Shown: piece by piece, positions 1-8,413 of the stretch
Layout: each line of letters begins with the position of its first letter
Position numbering within the stretch: position 1 is the first letter of the stretch
Source: UBA5216 sp043743335
GTDB lineage: Bacteria > Pseudomonadota > Gammaproteobacteria > Burkholderiales > SG8-41
Direction: 5' to 3'
NCBI GenBank assembly: GCA_043743335.1
Contig: JAYTWR010000174.1
Location: forward strand, 18,416 to 82,415
Length of the DNA stretch: 64,000 nucleotides
Notes under the pieces: generated by a model
Told to the model about the DNA's origin: nothing
Seen by the model: the letters and a program-made list of their open reading frames with translations, nothing else
Database searches by the model: none
Program-made: the position numbers and the translations under genes

Positions 1-123
1 CATGAGGTGTATGCCTGCGGCGCGCCTGTGGTGATTGATTCGGCGCGCAGGGATTTTTCTGCGCTAGGCAAACTGCCGCCGGACGCCTTTTACTGCGACG
101 CGTTTACGCCCGCCGCACCCTGA
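1..123 (+). CDS. C-terminal end of an NAD(P)H-dependent flavin/2Fe-2S reductase (partial)
   Basis: The window opens inside a reading frame that ends at TGA 121-123. The 40 visible residues begin with HEVYACGAPVVIDSARRDF and end with YCDAFTPAAP. The block VYACGAP followed by a short helix is the usual end of the NAD-binding domain in ferredoxin-NADP reductase-like oxidoreductases, of the type annotated as CDP-6-deoxy-3,4-glucoseen reductase in Burkholderiales, where the Cys lies near the nicotinamide. The FAD and 2Fe-2S parts lie outside the window, so the family is read from the tail alone. The rhodanese-like gene starts 28 bases further on in the same direction. Confidence 0.6.
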   Translation, partial: HEVYACGAPVVIDSARRDFSALGKLPPDAFYCDAFTPAAP

Positions 124-150
124 CGCTAGCGACCACGGCAGCGACACAAC

Positions 151-558
151 ATGAATCGTAACTGGCTGATTGCCATCCTGATTTTTGTGGGCGTTTTTGT
201 GTTCTCCAGCCACGGGCTGAAGGGTGGGCCGGAGGTGTCCGTCAAAGAAGCCGCGGCACTGATGAAAAGCGAGCCGCGCCCGGTGGTGATCGATTTACGC
301 GAGCGCGCCGACTACGATCAGGGGCATATCGCTGGTGCGATCTGCGTGCCCGGCGGCGAGTTCAAAGCGCGACTGGACAGCCTCAAGCTGCCGAAAGTGG
401 ACGTCGTTGTGCTTTACGGCAACGACGATGCGCGCGCTCGTGAAGCCACCAAACACCTGTACGAAAGCGGTTATCAGGGCGCGCTTACCTTGAAAGGCGG
501 GCTTGAGGCGTGGCGTGCCGCCGGGCTGGGTGTGGAGAAACTACCCGCCAAACCCTAA
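151..558 (+). CDS. membrane-anchored rhodanese-like domain protein lacking the catalytic cysteine
   Basis: This 135-residue protein has one N-terminal hydrophobic segment (about residues 5-20), then a single rhodanese-like domain (about 28-125). Family marks are VVIDLRERADYDQGHIAGA and the end GGLEAWRAAGL. The active-site loop, normally C-x-x-G-x-R/S, reads LYGNDDARAREA here. No Cys is present in the loop, so sulfurtransferase activity is unlikely and a binding or regulatory role is more plausible. The domain probably lies on the periplasmic side, or is tethered to the inner membrane. It follows the reductase fragment closely and converges on the creatininase gene. Confidence 0.8.
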   Translation: MNRNWLIAILIFVGVFVFSSHGLKGGPEVSVKEAAALMKSEPRPVVIDLRERADYDQGHIAGAICVPGGEFKARLDSLKLPKVDVVVLYGNDDARAREATKHLYESGYQGALTLKGGLEAWRAAGLGVEKLPAKP

Positions 559-599
559 GACCTGAATAACAGACTTGAATAACGGCGTGACGCAGCCCG

Positions 600-1388
600 C
601 TATTGTCCGTGTCCGGCCACTAATTTTTGGATTTGTGCCACCGCCGCACTGATGCGCAACTCCAGCCCCTGCCTGCCATAGCGGGCATTGGCGCGCGTCG
701 GGTTGCCCACCACACCCGTCACCGCAAAGTCTCCGCCTGGTGCCAACTTACCGGTGCGAATCAAATCAGGGCGTAGCGCCATCAGTTCTGAAGTGTCTTC
801 AATGCCGGCGTGCGTACCGATGTCGCGCGCGGTTTCGCCCTGCTGCTTGAGCCAGTTCGTGTACGCCGGCGTGTCGTAGTAACTGCCAGCGTAATGCACG
901 CGCACACCGCTGCCGGCCCATTCATTGTTGAGCAGTGCCGCCGCGGCCTGCAAGCCTTTTTGATTCGGCCCGCTGTCGCCGATGAGCACGATGTCCTTGA
1001 AGCCATGCGCGCGAAAGCTACGCGCGGCGTATTCGGTGACTTTGATGAAATGCGCTTCCGGCAGCGTGATGGTGCCGGGGAACAGCATGTGGCCCGTGGG
1101 CGGATTCAGTTCACCTTCCGGCACGTAGGCGAGCACGGGTGCCACCAACGCATTGCCAAGGCGGCGCGCAATGTGTTCGGCGGCGTGTTTGACAATGAAA
1201 TTGTGTTTACCCAACACCATGTGCGGGCCGTTTTGCTCGGTGCCGCCGGTGGGGAAAATAATGGTGGTTTTGCCTGCCTTGATGGCGTTGCGCACTTCAA
1301 CCCAGGTGAGTTCTTCAAGCCACACGCGATCAGCGGCGAGCGCGCCTGTGCAAAACCCTAGGCCCAGCAGCAGAATAATTCGTAACAT
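600..1388 (-). CDS. exported creatininase-family amidohydrolase-like protein
   Basis: A 262-residue protein with a signal peptide (about residues 1-19, ending GALAAD), so probably periplasmic. The creatininase fold is indicated by FPTGGTEQNGPHMVLGKHN (about 45-63), PEGELNPPTGHMLFPGT and VLIGDSGPNQKGLQAAA. In creatininase the first motif, EQHGPH...D, supplies metal ligands. Here Glu51 is kept, but the next His is Asn53 and the Asp position is His62, so metal binding may differ. It is the last gene of the minus-strand block that starts at the IclR regulator. A role in opening a cyclic amide or lactone substrate for the neighbouring enzymes is inference. The ATG lies at 1386-1388. Confidence 0.75.
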   Translation of the reverse strand: MLRIILLLGLGFCTGALAADRVWLEELTWVEVRNAIKAGKTTIIFPTGGTEQNGPHMVLGKHNFIVKHAAEHIARRLGNALVAPVLAYVPEGELNPPTGHMLFPGTITLPEAHFIKVTEYAARSFRAHGFKDIVLIGDSGPNQKGLQAAAALLNNEWAGSGVRVHYAGSYYDTPAYTNWLKQQGETARDIGTHAGIEDTSELMALRPDLIRTGKLAPGGDFAVTGVVGNPTRANARYGRQGLELRISAAVAQIQKLVAGHGQ

Positions 1389-1412
1389 GTTGATTTAATT
1401 GATTATTTTATT
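1389..1412 (+). repeat. AT-rich dispersed motif, divergent copy
   Basis: GTTGATTTAATTGATTATTT in a GC-rich setting lies between two minus-strand genes. It contains the TAA stop of the Bug gene (1408-1410). This is a weaker match to the repeated core TAASTAnTTGWTTTTA. Confidence 0.45.
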
Positions 1413-2379
1413 GCGCTGCTGCGCCCGAAGCCTTAACCACCCGCGCCCACTTGACCTGCTCGCTGCGGATGTACGCGCCAAATGCCTCGGCAGAATTTCC
1501 CACCGGGATGGCACCGTCGCTGGCGAGGCGCGCGGTCACATCGGCAAATTGCAAAGCCTGCACCAACGCGCTGTTCAGCGTGGCAATCACGGCGGCGGGT
1601 GTGCCCGCTGGGACGAGTATGCCGCTCCACGACGTTGCTTCAGCGCCGGCATAGCCCGCCTCGGTCAGGGTCGGCAACTCCGGCGCAACGGTAGAACGCG
1701 CGGCGGTGGTCACGGCCAACGCGCGCACGCGCCCGCTGCGATGGTGCGGCATCGACGACGGAATGCCGTTGAACACCAGTTGCAATTGCCCGGCGATTAA
1801 ATCGGTGAGCGCCGGGCCACCGCCCTTGTAAGGCACGTGCACGATATCAAGGCCCACCACAGACTTGAACAACTCCGCAGCCAGATGCGAACCCGTGCCG
1901 CTCCCTGCTGAGCCGAAGTTGAGCGCGCCCGGTTTGGCCTTTGCCAGCGCGGCCAATTCCTTGACGGATTTTGCCGCCAATTGCGGTTGCACCAGCAACA
2001 TGTACGCGGCTGAGGCAAGCTGCGTCACCGGCGCAAAATCGCGCACCGGGTCATACGGCAGCTTGCGGTAGAGCGCGGGGCTGATGGCGATGTTGCCGAT
2101 AGTGCCCATCAACAGGGTGTGCCCGTCGGGCGCGGCTTTGGCAACGATTTCCGTGCCGACAATGCCGGCCGAGCCGGGCCGGTTGTCGATAACCACTTGC
2201 TGACCCAGCCGGTCGGCGAGCTTGGGCGCGACGGCGCGCGCCACCAAATCGGTGGTGCCGCCCGCGCCGTTGGGTACGATGAAGCGAATGGGACGCGACG
2301 GATATTGCGGCTCAGCGGCGCTCGCAACCACGCACCACGCGAGCGCTGCCACCGCCGCACCCCAACCGCCCCGGCGCAT
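1408..2379 (-). CDS. Bug/TctC-family periplasmic solute-binding protein
   Basis: A 323-residue tripartite tricarboxylate transporter receptor-type protein. It has an N-terminal signal peptide (about 1-22), then YPSRPIRFIVPNGAGGTTD, the start of the first lobe, and FNGIPSSMPHHRSGRVRALA and SWSGILVPAGTP in the second lobe. These are standard Bug landmarks. Such proteins bind small carboxylates or related compounds in the periplasm. No TctA or TctB permease gene is nearby, so it is an orphan receptor. It sits between the NIPSNAP and creatininase genes in a catabolic block, which suggests it captures that block's substrate. A 19-base tandem duplication covers its start codon (ATG at 2377-2379). 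Confidence 0.9.
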   Translation of the reverse strand: MRRGGWGAAVAALAWCVVASAAEPQYPSRPIRFIVPNGAGGTTDLVARAVAPKLADRLGQQVVIDNRPGSAGIVGTEIVAKAAPDGHTLLMGTIGNIAISPALYRKLPYDPVRDFAPVTQLASAAYMLLVQPQLAAKSVKELAALAKAKPGALNFGSAGSGTGSHLAAELFKSVVGLDIVHVPYKGGGPALTDLIAGQLQLVFNGIPSSMPHHRSGRVRALAVTTAARSTVAPELPTLTEAGYAGAEATSWSGILVPAGTPAAVIATLNSALVQALQFADVTARLASDGAIPVGNSAEAFGAYIRSEQVKWARVVKASGAAAQ

Positions 2380-2414
2380 GGCTACTGCAACGGCGCATGG
2401 CTACTGCAACGGCG
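2373..2414. repeat. 19-bp tandem duplication over a stop/start junction
   Basis: The unit GGCGCATGGCTACTGCAAC occurs at 2373-2391 and again at 2392-2410, followed by GGCG. One copy carries the Bug start codon and the other overlaps the NIPSNAP stop codon. The extra ATG made by the duplication (2396-2398 on the minus strand) is out of frame with the Bug gene. Confidence 0.95.
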
Positions 2415-3033
2415 AAAACGCCGACGGCATCACAATTTTATTTTCCTGCGCCGTGAGGTTGTAACCCGGCAAGCCCATTTTTTCGGCCGAAGGTGGCCAC
2501 ACACCAGCGGCCTGCGTTTTGGCGCGTACTTCGTTGCGCGCATCCAGCGTGGGGTACGGCCAGATGTGTACGAACTTGTTCAGCCCGCCCAACTCCGAAT
2601 ACCAAGCCGCGCACAGCGGGCTGAATTTCACGCGCTCCGGCACGGCCTTTTCCCACACGGCGCGCAGCTTGGGCAAATCCCCGGCGGCGTGGGTGTAGGT
2701 GCGCATTTCAAAAAACGGCCCTTGCTTGGCGGGCTTGATTTCCGGCGACACCGAGAACGGCATAAAAATTTCTGAGCGCATATTGACGAGGAACTCGCTG
2801 ATGTTCGGCGGCCAGACTTTGTCGGCAATCGCGGCGGCGCGAATGCGGCCACGCTCTTCCAAATCTTTGTACGGCCAGACGTGAATGATTTGATTCAGCG
2901 GGCCGATTTCTGTATGCCAAAACGCCGCCAGCGGCGAATACGCTTTACGCTTCTCGTAGGCTTCGCCGAAACGCTTTTCGACTTCGGCGAGCGAACGCGG
3001 TTTGATATCGTAAGTTCTCATTTCGTAGATCAT
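2401..3033 (-). CDS. NIPSNAP-family protein, two tandem domains
   Basis: A 210-residue protein made of two NIPSNAP (dimeric alpha-beta barrel) repeats. The first begins MIYEMRTYDIKPRSLAEVEK and includes NQIIHVWPYKDLEERGRIR. The second begins FFEMRTYTHAAGDLPKLRAV and includes NKFVHIWPYPTLDARNEVR. The fold is known, but no single reaction is assigned to the family. In proteobacteria such genes often lie in degradation clusters, as here, between a Gfo/Idh/MocA oxidoreductase and a Bug receptor. The start at 3033 is supported by AGGAG a few bases upstream on the minus strand. There is no signal peptide, so the protein is cytoplasmic. Confidence 0.9.
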   Translation of the reverse strand: MIYEMRTYDIKPRSLAEVEKRFGEAYEKRKAYSPLAAFWHTEIGPLNQIIHVWPYKDLEERGRIRAAAIADKVWPPNISEFLVNMRSEIFMPFSVSPEIKPAKQGPFFEMRTYTHAAGDLPKLRAVWEKAVPERVKFSPLCAAWYSELGGLNKFVHIWPYPTLDARNEVRAKTQAAGVWPPSAEKMGLPGYNLTAQENKIVMPSAFSPLQ

Positions 3034-3061
3034 GGTGGCTCCTGGTTGGTTTAGGACTGTA

Positions 3062-3099
3062 GAAAAAATTGAATAAACTCAATAAATTCAATAAGTTAT
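3062..3099 (-). repeat. AT-rich dispersed motif, extended copy
   Basis: On the minus strand this reads ATAACTTATTGAATTTATTG and runs on into a TTCAATTTTTT tail. It fills the gap between the Gfo/Idh/MocA stop and the NIPSNAP gene. The core appears partly doubled. Confidence 0.6.
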
Positions 3100-3105
3100 G
3101 GGACA

Positions 3106-4332
3106 TCACGAAATCCCGCTGTAATCCACATTCACCCACGCGCGCTTGTCCACCGAAGCCTCGGCAGCATCCCACACGCGGTGAATTTTGAGTTTATCGC
3201 GAAAGCTCGGTGCGCATTCGTACCCTTGGTTAATGGCCTGCGCAAACGCATGCCAAGTTTGCGCCACCAAAAACGCGCCGCGTCCGCGATCCATACCGTC
3301 AACGGTGTAGTGCTTTTTGGGAATGGCGATTTCGCGATACTGATTTTGCAGGCGCTCCGGCGACGTAGGGTCGGCCACGTACTGGCGGATGTTCGCGCGC
3401 GCGCCGTAGAGTTTTAACTCACCGCGCGACGGATCGCCCTCGCCGGTTTGCTTGCTCCAGTCCGTCGTGCCGCCGGTGGCGAGCATCAGCATGCCTTCCG
3501 TACCGTAGACCTCGAAATGATTGCCGGTGCCGTACCACGCCGTAAAATTAGTGATCATCGTGCCCATGATGGCACTGCCCGCCCCGCCACCCACCCGCAG
3601 CAGGTAGTTCATGTTGTCCACCTGATTGCTGCGAATCACGCCGCCAGTGTCCACCGCAATGCGCTCGGGCACTTGCACCGCCATATCCGCACAGATAGCC
3701 GTGACATCGCGCCCCAGCACGGTGTGCAACCGGTCAAGGCTGTGGCCGCTGCGATAGCCGGGATGCCCGCCCATGTCCGCATCGAACAACCACTGCCGGT
3801 GCGACGGGCGCGGCACGATGTAGTTACCGACAAAGTAAGTGTGGTTGAACGACAGGGGCCGCCCGATGTAGCCCTCACGCACCAGCTCGGCCATGTGCAG
3901 CGTAGCCGGTTCGTAGTGGCTTTGATGGCCGATCACGGTGCGCACACCGGCTTCTTTGGCCAGCACCGTCATCGCGCGCGCTTCGGCGGTGGAAATTCCC
4001 AACGGCTGTTCGCAATACACGTGCTTGCCCGCGCGCAGCGCGGCGGACACAACTGGGTAGTGATGCACTGGACGCACCGACACGCACACCACGTCGATGT
4101 CAGGCAGCGCTTCGAGCATATGCGCAACGTTGTCAAAGGCATGCGGCACAGCGAAATGGCGCGCGGCGTTTTGCGCTGTTTCGAGGTGCGTGGTGCAAAC
4201 GGCCACCACATCGTAAAGCGACGAAAGCTTTTTCAGCGCCGGCAAATGCGCGCGCGCGGCCCAGCCCTCGCGTCCGTCAGGACTGTTTTTCAGGCCGGCA
4301 CCGGTGACGGCGACTTTGAGGCGTTTTGCCAT
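3106..4332 (-). CDS. Gfo/Idh/MocA-family NAD(P)-dependent oxidoreductase
   Basis: A 408-residue protein with an N-terminal Rossmann domain (KVAVTGAGLKNS; DIDVVCVSVRPVHHYPVV) and a C-terminal alpha/beta domain (GNHFEVYGTEGMLML). ATG 4330-4332 is chosen because it lies just after the upstream Bug stop; a longer frame to 4413 would run into that gene. The usual catalytic E-K-P motif reads CEQPLG (residues 107-112) with Gln109 in the Lys position, so normal dehydrogenase chemistry may be altered. The family oxidises or reduces sugar-like and cyclic alcohols. The substrate here is unknown but is probably shared with the adjoining lyase and CoA-transferase. Confidence 0.85.
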   Translation of the reverse strand: MAKRLKVAVTGAGLKNSPDGREGWAARAHLPALKKLSSLYDVVAVCTTHLETAQNAARHFAVPHAFDNVAHMLEALPDIDVVCVSVRPVHHYPVVSAALRAGKHVYCEQPLGISTAEARAMTVLAKEAGVRTVIGHQSHYEPATLHMAELVREGYIGRPLSFNHTYFVGNYIVPRPSHRQWLFDADMGGHPGYRSGHSLDRLHTVLGRDVTAICADMAVQVPERIAVDTGGVIRSNQVDNMNYLLRVGGGAGSAIMGTMITNFTAWYGTGNHFEVYGTEGMLMLATGGTTDWSKQTGEGDPSRGELKLYGARANIRQYVADPTSPERLQNQYREIAIPKKHYTVDGMDRGRGAFLVAQTWHAFAQAINQGYECAPSFRDKLKIHRVWDAAEASVDKRAWVNVDYSGIS

Positions 4333-4342
4333 CGATGGCCGT

Positions 4343-5332
4343 TCAATCCACCCGCGCGCCGGATTCCTTAACCGCCTTGCCCCACTTGGCGATTTCGGCT
4401 TGGATGAAATCACCGAATGCCTTACGCGTGCCGCCCACGGGCGTGAACGCCAGCGTGTTGAGTCGCTCTTTGAAATCCGCGTCGCTGAGCATTTTATTGA
4501 GTTCGGCGTTCAGTTTGTCGAGCACAGCCACCGGCGTGCGCGCAGGTGCTGCGAGGCCGATCCAGCCCACCGCTTCGAAGCCGGGAAAGCCGGATTCCGC
4601 AATCGTCGGCAAATCGGGCAACAGCGGCGAGCGGTTCAAGGTGGCGATGCCCAAGCCGCGCAGCCGGCCGGACTTGATGTGTTGCAAGGTCGCCGGAATG
4701 GTGTCGCTCATCACCGGGATTTGTCCGCCCATCAATTGCGTGTGCGCCTCGCCGCTGCCCTTGAACGGAATGTGATTGATTTTGATGCCTGCTGCCGAGC
4801 GAAACATTTCGGTGGTGAGATGGCTGGTCGAACCCGCGCCGAGCGAGGCGTAGTTGAATGTGCCCGGTTTCTCGCGCGCGACGGCAACCAATTCCTTGAT
4901 GCTTTTGAACGGCGCTGAGGGGCTGGCTACCAGCGCTTGGGCGGTGAGCGCAAGATTGATAATCGGATCGAAATCCTTGATCGCGTCGTACGGCAGCTTG
5001 GCATACAACGACGGGTTGATACCGAACGCGCTCGACACCGCTGCCACCAGCGTGTGGCCATCGGGCGAGGCTTTCGCGGCGATCTCGGTGCCGAGCACAG
5101 CCCCTGCGCCCGGGCGGTTGTCGACGATCACTTGTTGATTGAATGCGGCGGCAAGTTTCAGCGCCACCACGCGCGCCATCACATCGGTAGACGTGCCGGG
5201 CGTGAACTGCGCAATAATGCGGATGGGGCGCGAAGGGTAGGCTTGCGCCGCGCCAATGGTGCCGGGCTGGGCCGCAGTCACGGCGGGCAGCGCCAGCGCC
5301 AAAATAGGGCATAAGTATTTGATTTTATGCAC
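4343..5332 (-). CDS. Bug/TctC-family periplasmic solute-binding protein
   Basis: A 329-residue receptor with a signal peptide (about 1-21) and Bug landmarks: YPSRPIRIIAQFTPGTSTD, VIVDNRPGAGAVLGTEIA and INHIPFKGSGEAHTQLMGG. It starts with GTG at 5330-5332. Its first codons (residues 2-6, HKIKY) are supplied by a copy of the AT-rich dispersed motif. It is the second Bug gene of this block and lies between the oxidoreductase and the CitE-like lyase, ending 10 bases before the oxidoreductase start. It probably binds the carboxylate catabolised by the block. No membrane subunits are encoded nearby. Confidence 0.9.
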   Translation of the reverse strand: MHKIKYLCPILALALPAVTAAQPGTIGAAQAYPSRPIRIIAQFTPGTSTDVMARVVALKLAAAFNQQVIVDNRPGAGAVLGTEIAAKASPDGHTLVAAVSSAFGINPSLYAKLPYDAIKDFDPIINLALTAQALVASPSAPFKSIKELVAVAREKPGTFNYASLGAGSTSHLTTEMFRSAAGIKINHIPFKGSGEAHTQLMGGQIPVMSDTIPATLQHIKSGRLRGLGIATLNRSPLLPDLPTIAESGFPGFEAVGWIGLAAPARTPVAVLDKLNAELNKMLSDADFKERLNTLAFTPVGGTRKAFGDFIQAEIAKWGKAVKESGARVD

Positions 5333-5340
5333 TTTTTATG
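5310..5340 (+). repeat. AT-rich dispersed motif at a Bug start codon
   Basis: CATAAGTATTTGATTTTATG followed by CACTTTTTATG. It covers the GTG start and the first signal-peptide codons of the minus-strand Bug gene. It is nearly identical at the core to the copy at 27827-27855, which occupies the same place in a different gene family. Confidence 0.8.
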
Positions 5341-5358
5341 CCTTGTGTTCTAGGTGCG

Positions 5359-6273
5359 CTAAGGTGCGCTAAGGTGCTCCAGGGTGCGCAACTCACGCGC
5401 CCGTATCTTTTCGTAGCGCGCAATCAGTTTACGCGCGCGCACGATGATGGGGATGTCTACCATCTTGCCGTCGAGCGTGAACGAACCGCGTCCGCTGGCG
5501 GCGGCTTCGTTGTCGAGCTGGATCAACTTTTGCGCATAGGCCACTTCGCTGTCGCTGGGCTTGTATTCTTCGTTGACGATTTTCACCTGCCCGGGATGGA
5601 TGCAGCCCGCGCCCATGAAACCAAAATCGCGCGAGCGGCGCACCATTTTGCGAAACGCCTCCCAATCGCCAAAGCCGGCAATGCTGTCGATAAAACCCAG
5701 CGGCATGATGCCTTGTGCGTTGGCCGCGAAAATCATGTGCTGTTTCGGGTAAAGCAATGCTTCGCCGCTGGGCTGCATATTGTTGTCCAGCGCAAAATCC
5801 TCGCCGCCAAGATTGCAGGCTACGATACGCGGCGACGCGCGCACGATGTCGCGTATTTTAAAAAACGCGTCGGCGGTTTCGATCATCACGATGAATTTCG
5901 TGTGACCCACGGTCATGCCGCGTTTGGCTTCGAGTTCGCTGACCAGCTCGTCAAGCAACTGCACGTGACTGACGCCGCCGATCTTGGTACACGCCAGCGC
6001 ATCCACGTCCGGGCAAATCGCGTGTTCGATGTCGGGCACCGCCTGCGACAACGGCTGGTTAAAGCGCACCACCACATCGGCACCGCCACGGCGCACGCGA
6101 GCCGCCGCTTTGATTACCAGCTTGCGAGCGGCAACCTTTTCCGGCACCGGCACGCTGTCTTCAAGATCAAGTTGAATCACATCAGCACCGCGCGTGTGCG
6201 CTTTGTCGACATACTTTTCGACGTTGACCGGGCAATACATTAACGAGCGCCAGACGGGGAGTTCGCGGTTCAT
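5359..6273 (-). CDS. HpcH/HpaI aldolase / citrate lyase beta (CitE)-like protein
   Basis: A 304-residue TIM-barrel lyase of the CitE/malyl-CoA lyase group. Landmarks are QLDLEDSVPVPEK (acidic metal region), VVVRFNQP (substrate Arg), VMIETADAFF (conserved Glu) and NLGGEDFALD. ATG at 6271-6273 is preferred over a TTG five codons earlier because GAGGAAAC lies seven bases upstream of it. Relatives cleave or form 3-hydroxyacyl-CoA thioesters such as malyl-CoA or citramalyl-CoA. The CoA-transferase gene just upstream would make such a thioester, so activation followed by carbon-carbon cleavage is a reasonable reading of the pair. The exact substrate is not visible. Confidence 0.85.
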   Translation of the reverse strand: MNRELPVWRSLMYCPVNVEKYVDKAHTRGADVIQLDLEDSVPVPEKVAARKLVIKAAARVRRGGADVVVRFNQPLSQAVPDIEHAICPDVDALACTKIGGVSHVQLLDELVSELEAKRGMTVGHTKFIVMIETADAFFKIRDIVRASPRIVACNLGGEDFALDNNMQPSGEALLYPKQHMIFAANAQGIMPLGFIDSIAGFGDWEAFRKMVRRSRDFGFMGAGCIHPGQVKIVNEEYKPSDSEVAYAQKLIQLDNEAAASGRGSFTLDGKMVDIPIIVRARKLIARYEKIRARELRTLEHLSAP

Positions 6274-6318
6274 GACAGGTTTCCTCAAAGGCCAGACCGC
6301 AGCAACGCAAACGACAAG

Positions 6319-7569
6319 CTATTTTTTGCGTTGCGGCCCGGCGTAGATCACATCGTTTTCAATCAGCGATTGTATCTCGGCAGCGCTCAATCCCAGCCCG
6401 CCGAGTATCTCGCCATTGTGCTCGCCCAGCTTGGGCGCAGGGGCGCGTATGGCACCCGGCGTGCCGGACATTTTGGGCACCACGTTGTGCATGGGGATTG
6501 CGCCCATTTCGTCGTCCGGGTACTCGACCACAATTTCGCGCGCGATCACGTGCGGGTCTTGCATAAATTGCGCGATGTCGTAAATCGGGCCCACGGTTAC
6601 TTCATGCTTGTCAAAGAACGCCATGTTTTCCGTCAGCGTCATGTGGCCGATGAATTCACCAATGAGCGCGTCCAGATCAGCCGCGTGTTTCACGCGTTCC
6701 GTGTTGGTTTTGTAGCGCGGATCGTCGAGCAAATGGCCGTGGCCGATAACGCGCAGCAGGCGCTCGGCCATCGCCTGTGTGGACGCCGACATGCTGACCC
6801 ATTTGTCGTCTTTCGTACGGTATACATTGCGTGGCGCGGCCGTGGTGGAACGGCTGCCGGTGCGTTGCCGCAGTTTGCCGCTGGCCTTGTAGCCAGCAGC
6901 TTGCGGCCCCATAAAAGTAAACAACGGCTCCAGTAACGGCAAGTCGATGATCTGCCCTTGCCCGCCGCTGACTTCAACGTTACGCAGCGCAATCATCACC
7001 GCAAACGCGCCATAAGTGCCCGCCGTGCAATCGGCCAACTGGTTGGGCGGCAGCACGGGTTCGCGGTCGGCAAAGCCGTTGAGTACCGCAAAGCCGGACA
7101 TGCCCTCGGCCAACGTGCCGAACCCCGGTTTGTGTTTGTAGGGGCCGGTCTGCCCCCAGCCGGTGACACGCACAATGACGAGCTTCGGGTTGTGCGCATG
7201 CAGCACGTCGGGGCCGATGCCCATTTTTTCGAGCGTACCGGGGCGAAAGTTCTCGATGAAAACTTGCGCGCTCTCAACCAGTTTAAGCAGGATTTCTTTC
7301 GCTTGCGGCTGGCGCAGATTCAGGCACACGCTTTTTTTGTTGCGCGCGTAGACTTTCCAGTTGGTCGCCACGCCGCCGACCAGCCAATCGCGCAGTGCGT
7401 CGCCTTCGGGCGTTTCAATTTTGATGACTTCAGCGCCAAAATCTGCCAGCAGCAGGCTGACCATATTGCCCGCTACAACGCGCGACAAATCGAGCACGCG
7501 TATGCCGTCGAGCGGACACTTGGCGTCGCGCGCGTAAGCCTTTTGCGGAATTCCGGGTAGATCAATCAC
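6319..7569 (-). CDS. CaiB/BaiF (family III) CoA-transferase
   Basis: A 416-residue family III CoA-transferase. Conserved features are IRVLDLSRVVAGNMVSLLLA, ADFGAEVIKIETPEGD, the YARNKKSVCLNL block and Asp180 in PNQLADCTAGTYGAF, the nucleophile that carries the acyl-CoA intermediate in this family. It starts with GTG at 7567-7569; no better start is visible. It lies directly upstream of the CitE-like gene and downstream of the IclR regulator in the same direction. It probably transfers CoA from succinyl-CoA or acetyl-CoA to the acid that the lyase then cleaves. Confidence 0.9.
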   Translation of the reverse strand: MIDLPGIPQKAYARDAKCPLDGIRVLDLSRVVAGNMVSLLLADFGAEVIKIETPEGDALRDWLVGGVATNWKVYARNKKSVCLNLRQPQAKEILLKLVESAQVFIENFRPGTLEKMGIGPDVLHAHNPKLVIVRVTGWGQTGPYKHKPGFGTLAEGMSGFAVLNGFADREPVLPPNQLADCTAGTYGAFAVMIALRNVEVSGGQGQIIDLPLLEPLFTFMGPQAAGYKASGKLRQRTGSRSTTAAPRNVYRTKDDKWVSMSASTQAMAERLLRVIGHGHLLDDPRYKTNTERVKHAADLDALIGEFIGHMTLTENMAFFDKHEVTVGPIYDIAQFMQDPHVIAREIVVEYPDDEMGAIPMHNVVPKMSGTPGAIRAPAPKLGEHNGEILGGLGLSAAEIQSLIENDVIYAGPQRKK

Positions 7570-7611
7570 AGGAGCGTGCGCGAGCTGTTTATGCGTACGC
7601 AGCGTCGCGCA

Positions 7612-8403
7612 TTAAATGGCGTTGCTGAGTTGCTTTTCGATCAGACGCACTTCACTTTTCAACAAGGCGGCGATTTCAATCACGCGCTTTTCGGTCATGC
7701 GGCTGGAGATCGTCGATACTGACAGCGCGGCAAACGCCGTGCCGGATTGATTGCGTATGACATGCCCCACCGAACGCACGCCGGCGAGCGTGGGTGCCTC
7801 GCGCATGGAATAACCCAGCTTTTGCGCCTTTTTAGCCTGCGCCAACAAGGTGGTACCCGACACGCCATATTCTTCGTAGCGTGTTTGATTGTTGGTGGCA
7901 ATGCCCTGAATTTCCTCGTCCGTTAGCGCCGCCACGATGGCGAGACTGCCGGTGCCGACACCCAACGGGCGGCGCATGCCGATATCGAGCGTGAAGGTTT
8001 TGATGGGAAAGGCGCCTTCGTGACGGTCTATACACACCGCATCGAGGCCGCTACGCTGCGTCAGAAACACGGTATCCCCTGTTGCCTCGGCGATGCGCAC
8101 CATACCGGGATGCGAAATTTCGCGCAGATTAAAACGCGGCGCAGCCGTCAAGCCGAGCTCGAACGCCATGGAACCCAAATAGTAGCGATGCGTATCGGGG
8201 TCCTGCTGCACCATGCCTTCGTGCGCGAGGCATTTCAACATGCGATGCACGGTGGGCCGCTGCAAATTGGTGCGCGTAGCCAAATCAAGCAGACGCGATC
8301 CGGTGCGGTTGTGGGCGGCGATTTCGCGCAACAGCAGCAGCGCGCGTTCTATACTCTGGGTGCCGGTGAGTCGGCCAGCCTCGTCATTGGGTTTTCTGGG
8401 CAT
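7612..8403 (-). CDS. IclR-family transcriptional regulator
   Basis: A 263-residue regulator with an N-terminal winged helix-turn-helix (about residues 15-75: GTQSIERALLLLREIAA, LQRPTVHRMLKCL) and the C-terminal IclR effector domain (GDTVFLTQRSGLDAVCIDR; GVRSVGHVIRNQSG; IAALSV-like strand near the end). It is the first gene of the minus-strand catabolic block and diverges from 2-methylisocitrate lyase. The roughly 290-base gap between them has a heptamer array and a short hairpin that could serve as operators. It probably controls both directions. The effector is unknown. Confidence 0.9.
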   Translation of the reverse strand: MPRKPNDEAGRLTGTQSIERALLLLREIAAHNRTGSRLLDLATRTNLQRPTVHRMLKCLAHEGMVQQDPDTHRYYLGSMAFELGLTAAPRFNLREISHPGMVRIAEATGDTVFLTQRSGLDAVCIDRHEGAFPIKTFTLDIGMRRPLGVGTGSLAIVAALTDEEIQGIATNNQTRYEEYGVSGTTLLAQAKKAQKLGYSMREAPTLAGVRSVGHVIRNQSGTAFAALSVSTISSRMTEKRVIEIAALLKSEVRLIEKQLSNAI

Positions 8404-8413
8404 AGTAATCAGA

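Noticed and set aside
3448..4371. Long plus-strand open frame
   Set aside because: Antisense shadow of the Gfo/Idh/MocA gene; His/Arg-rich and without family motifs.
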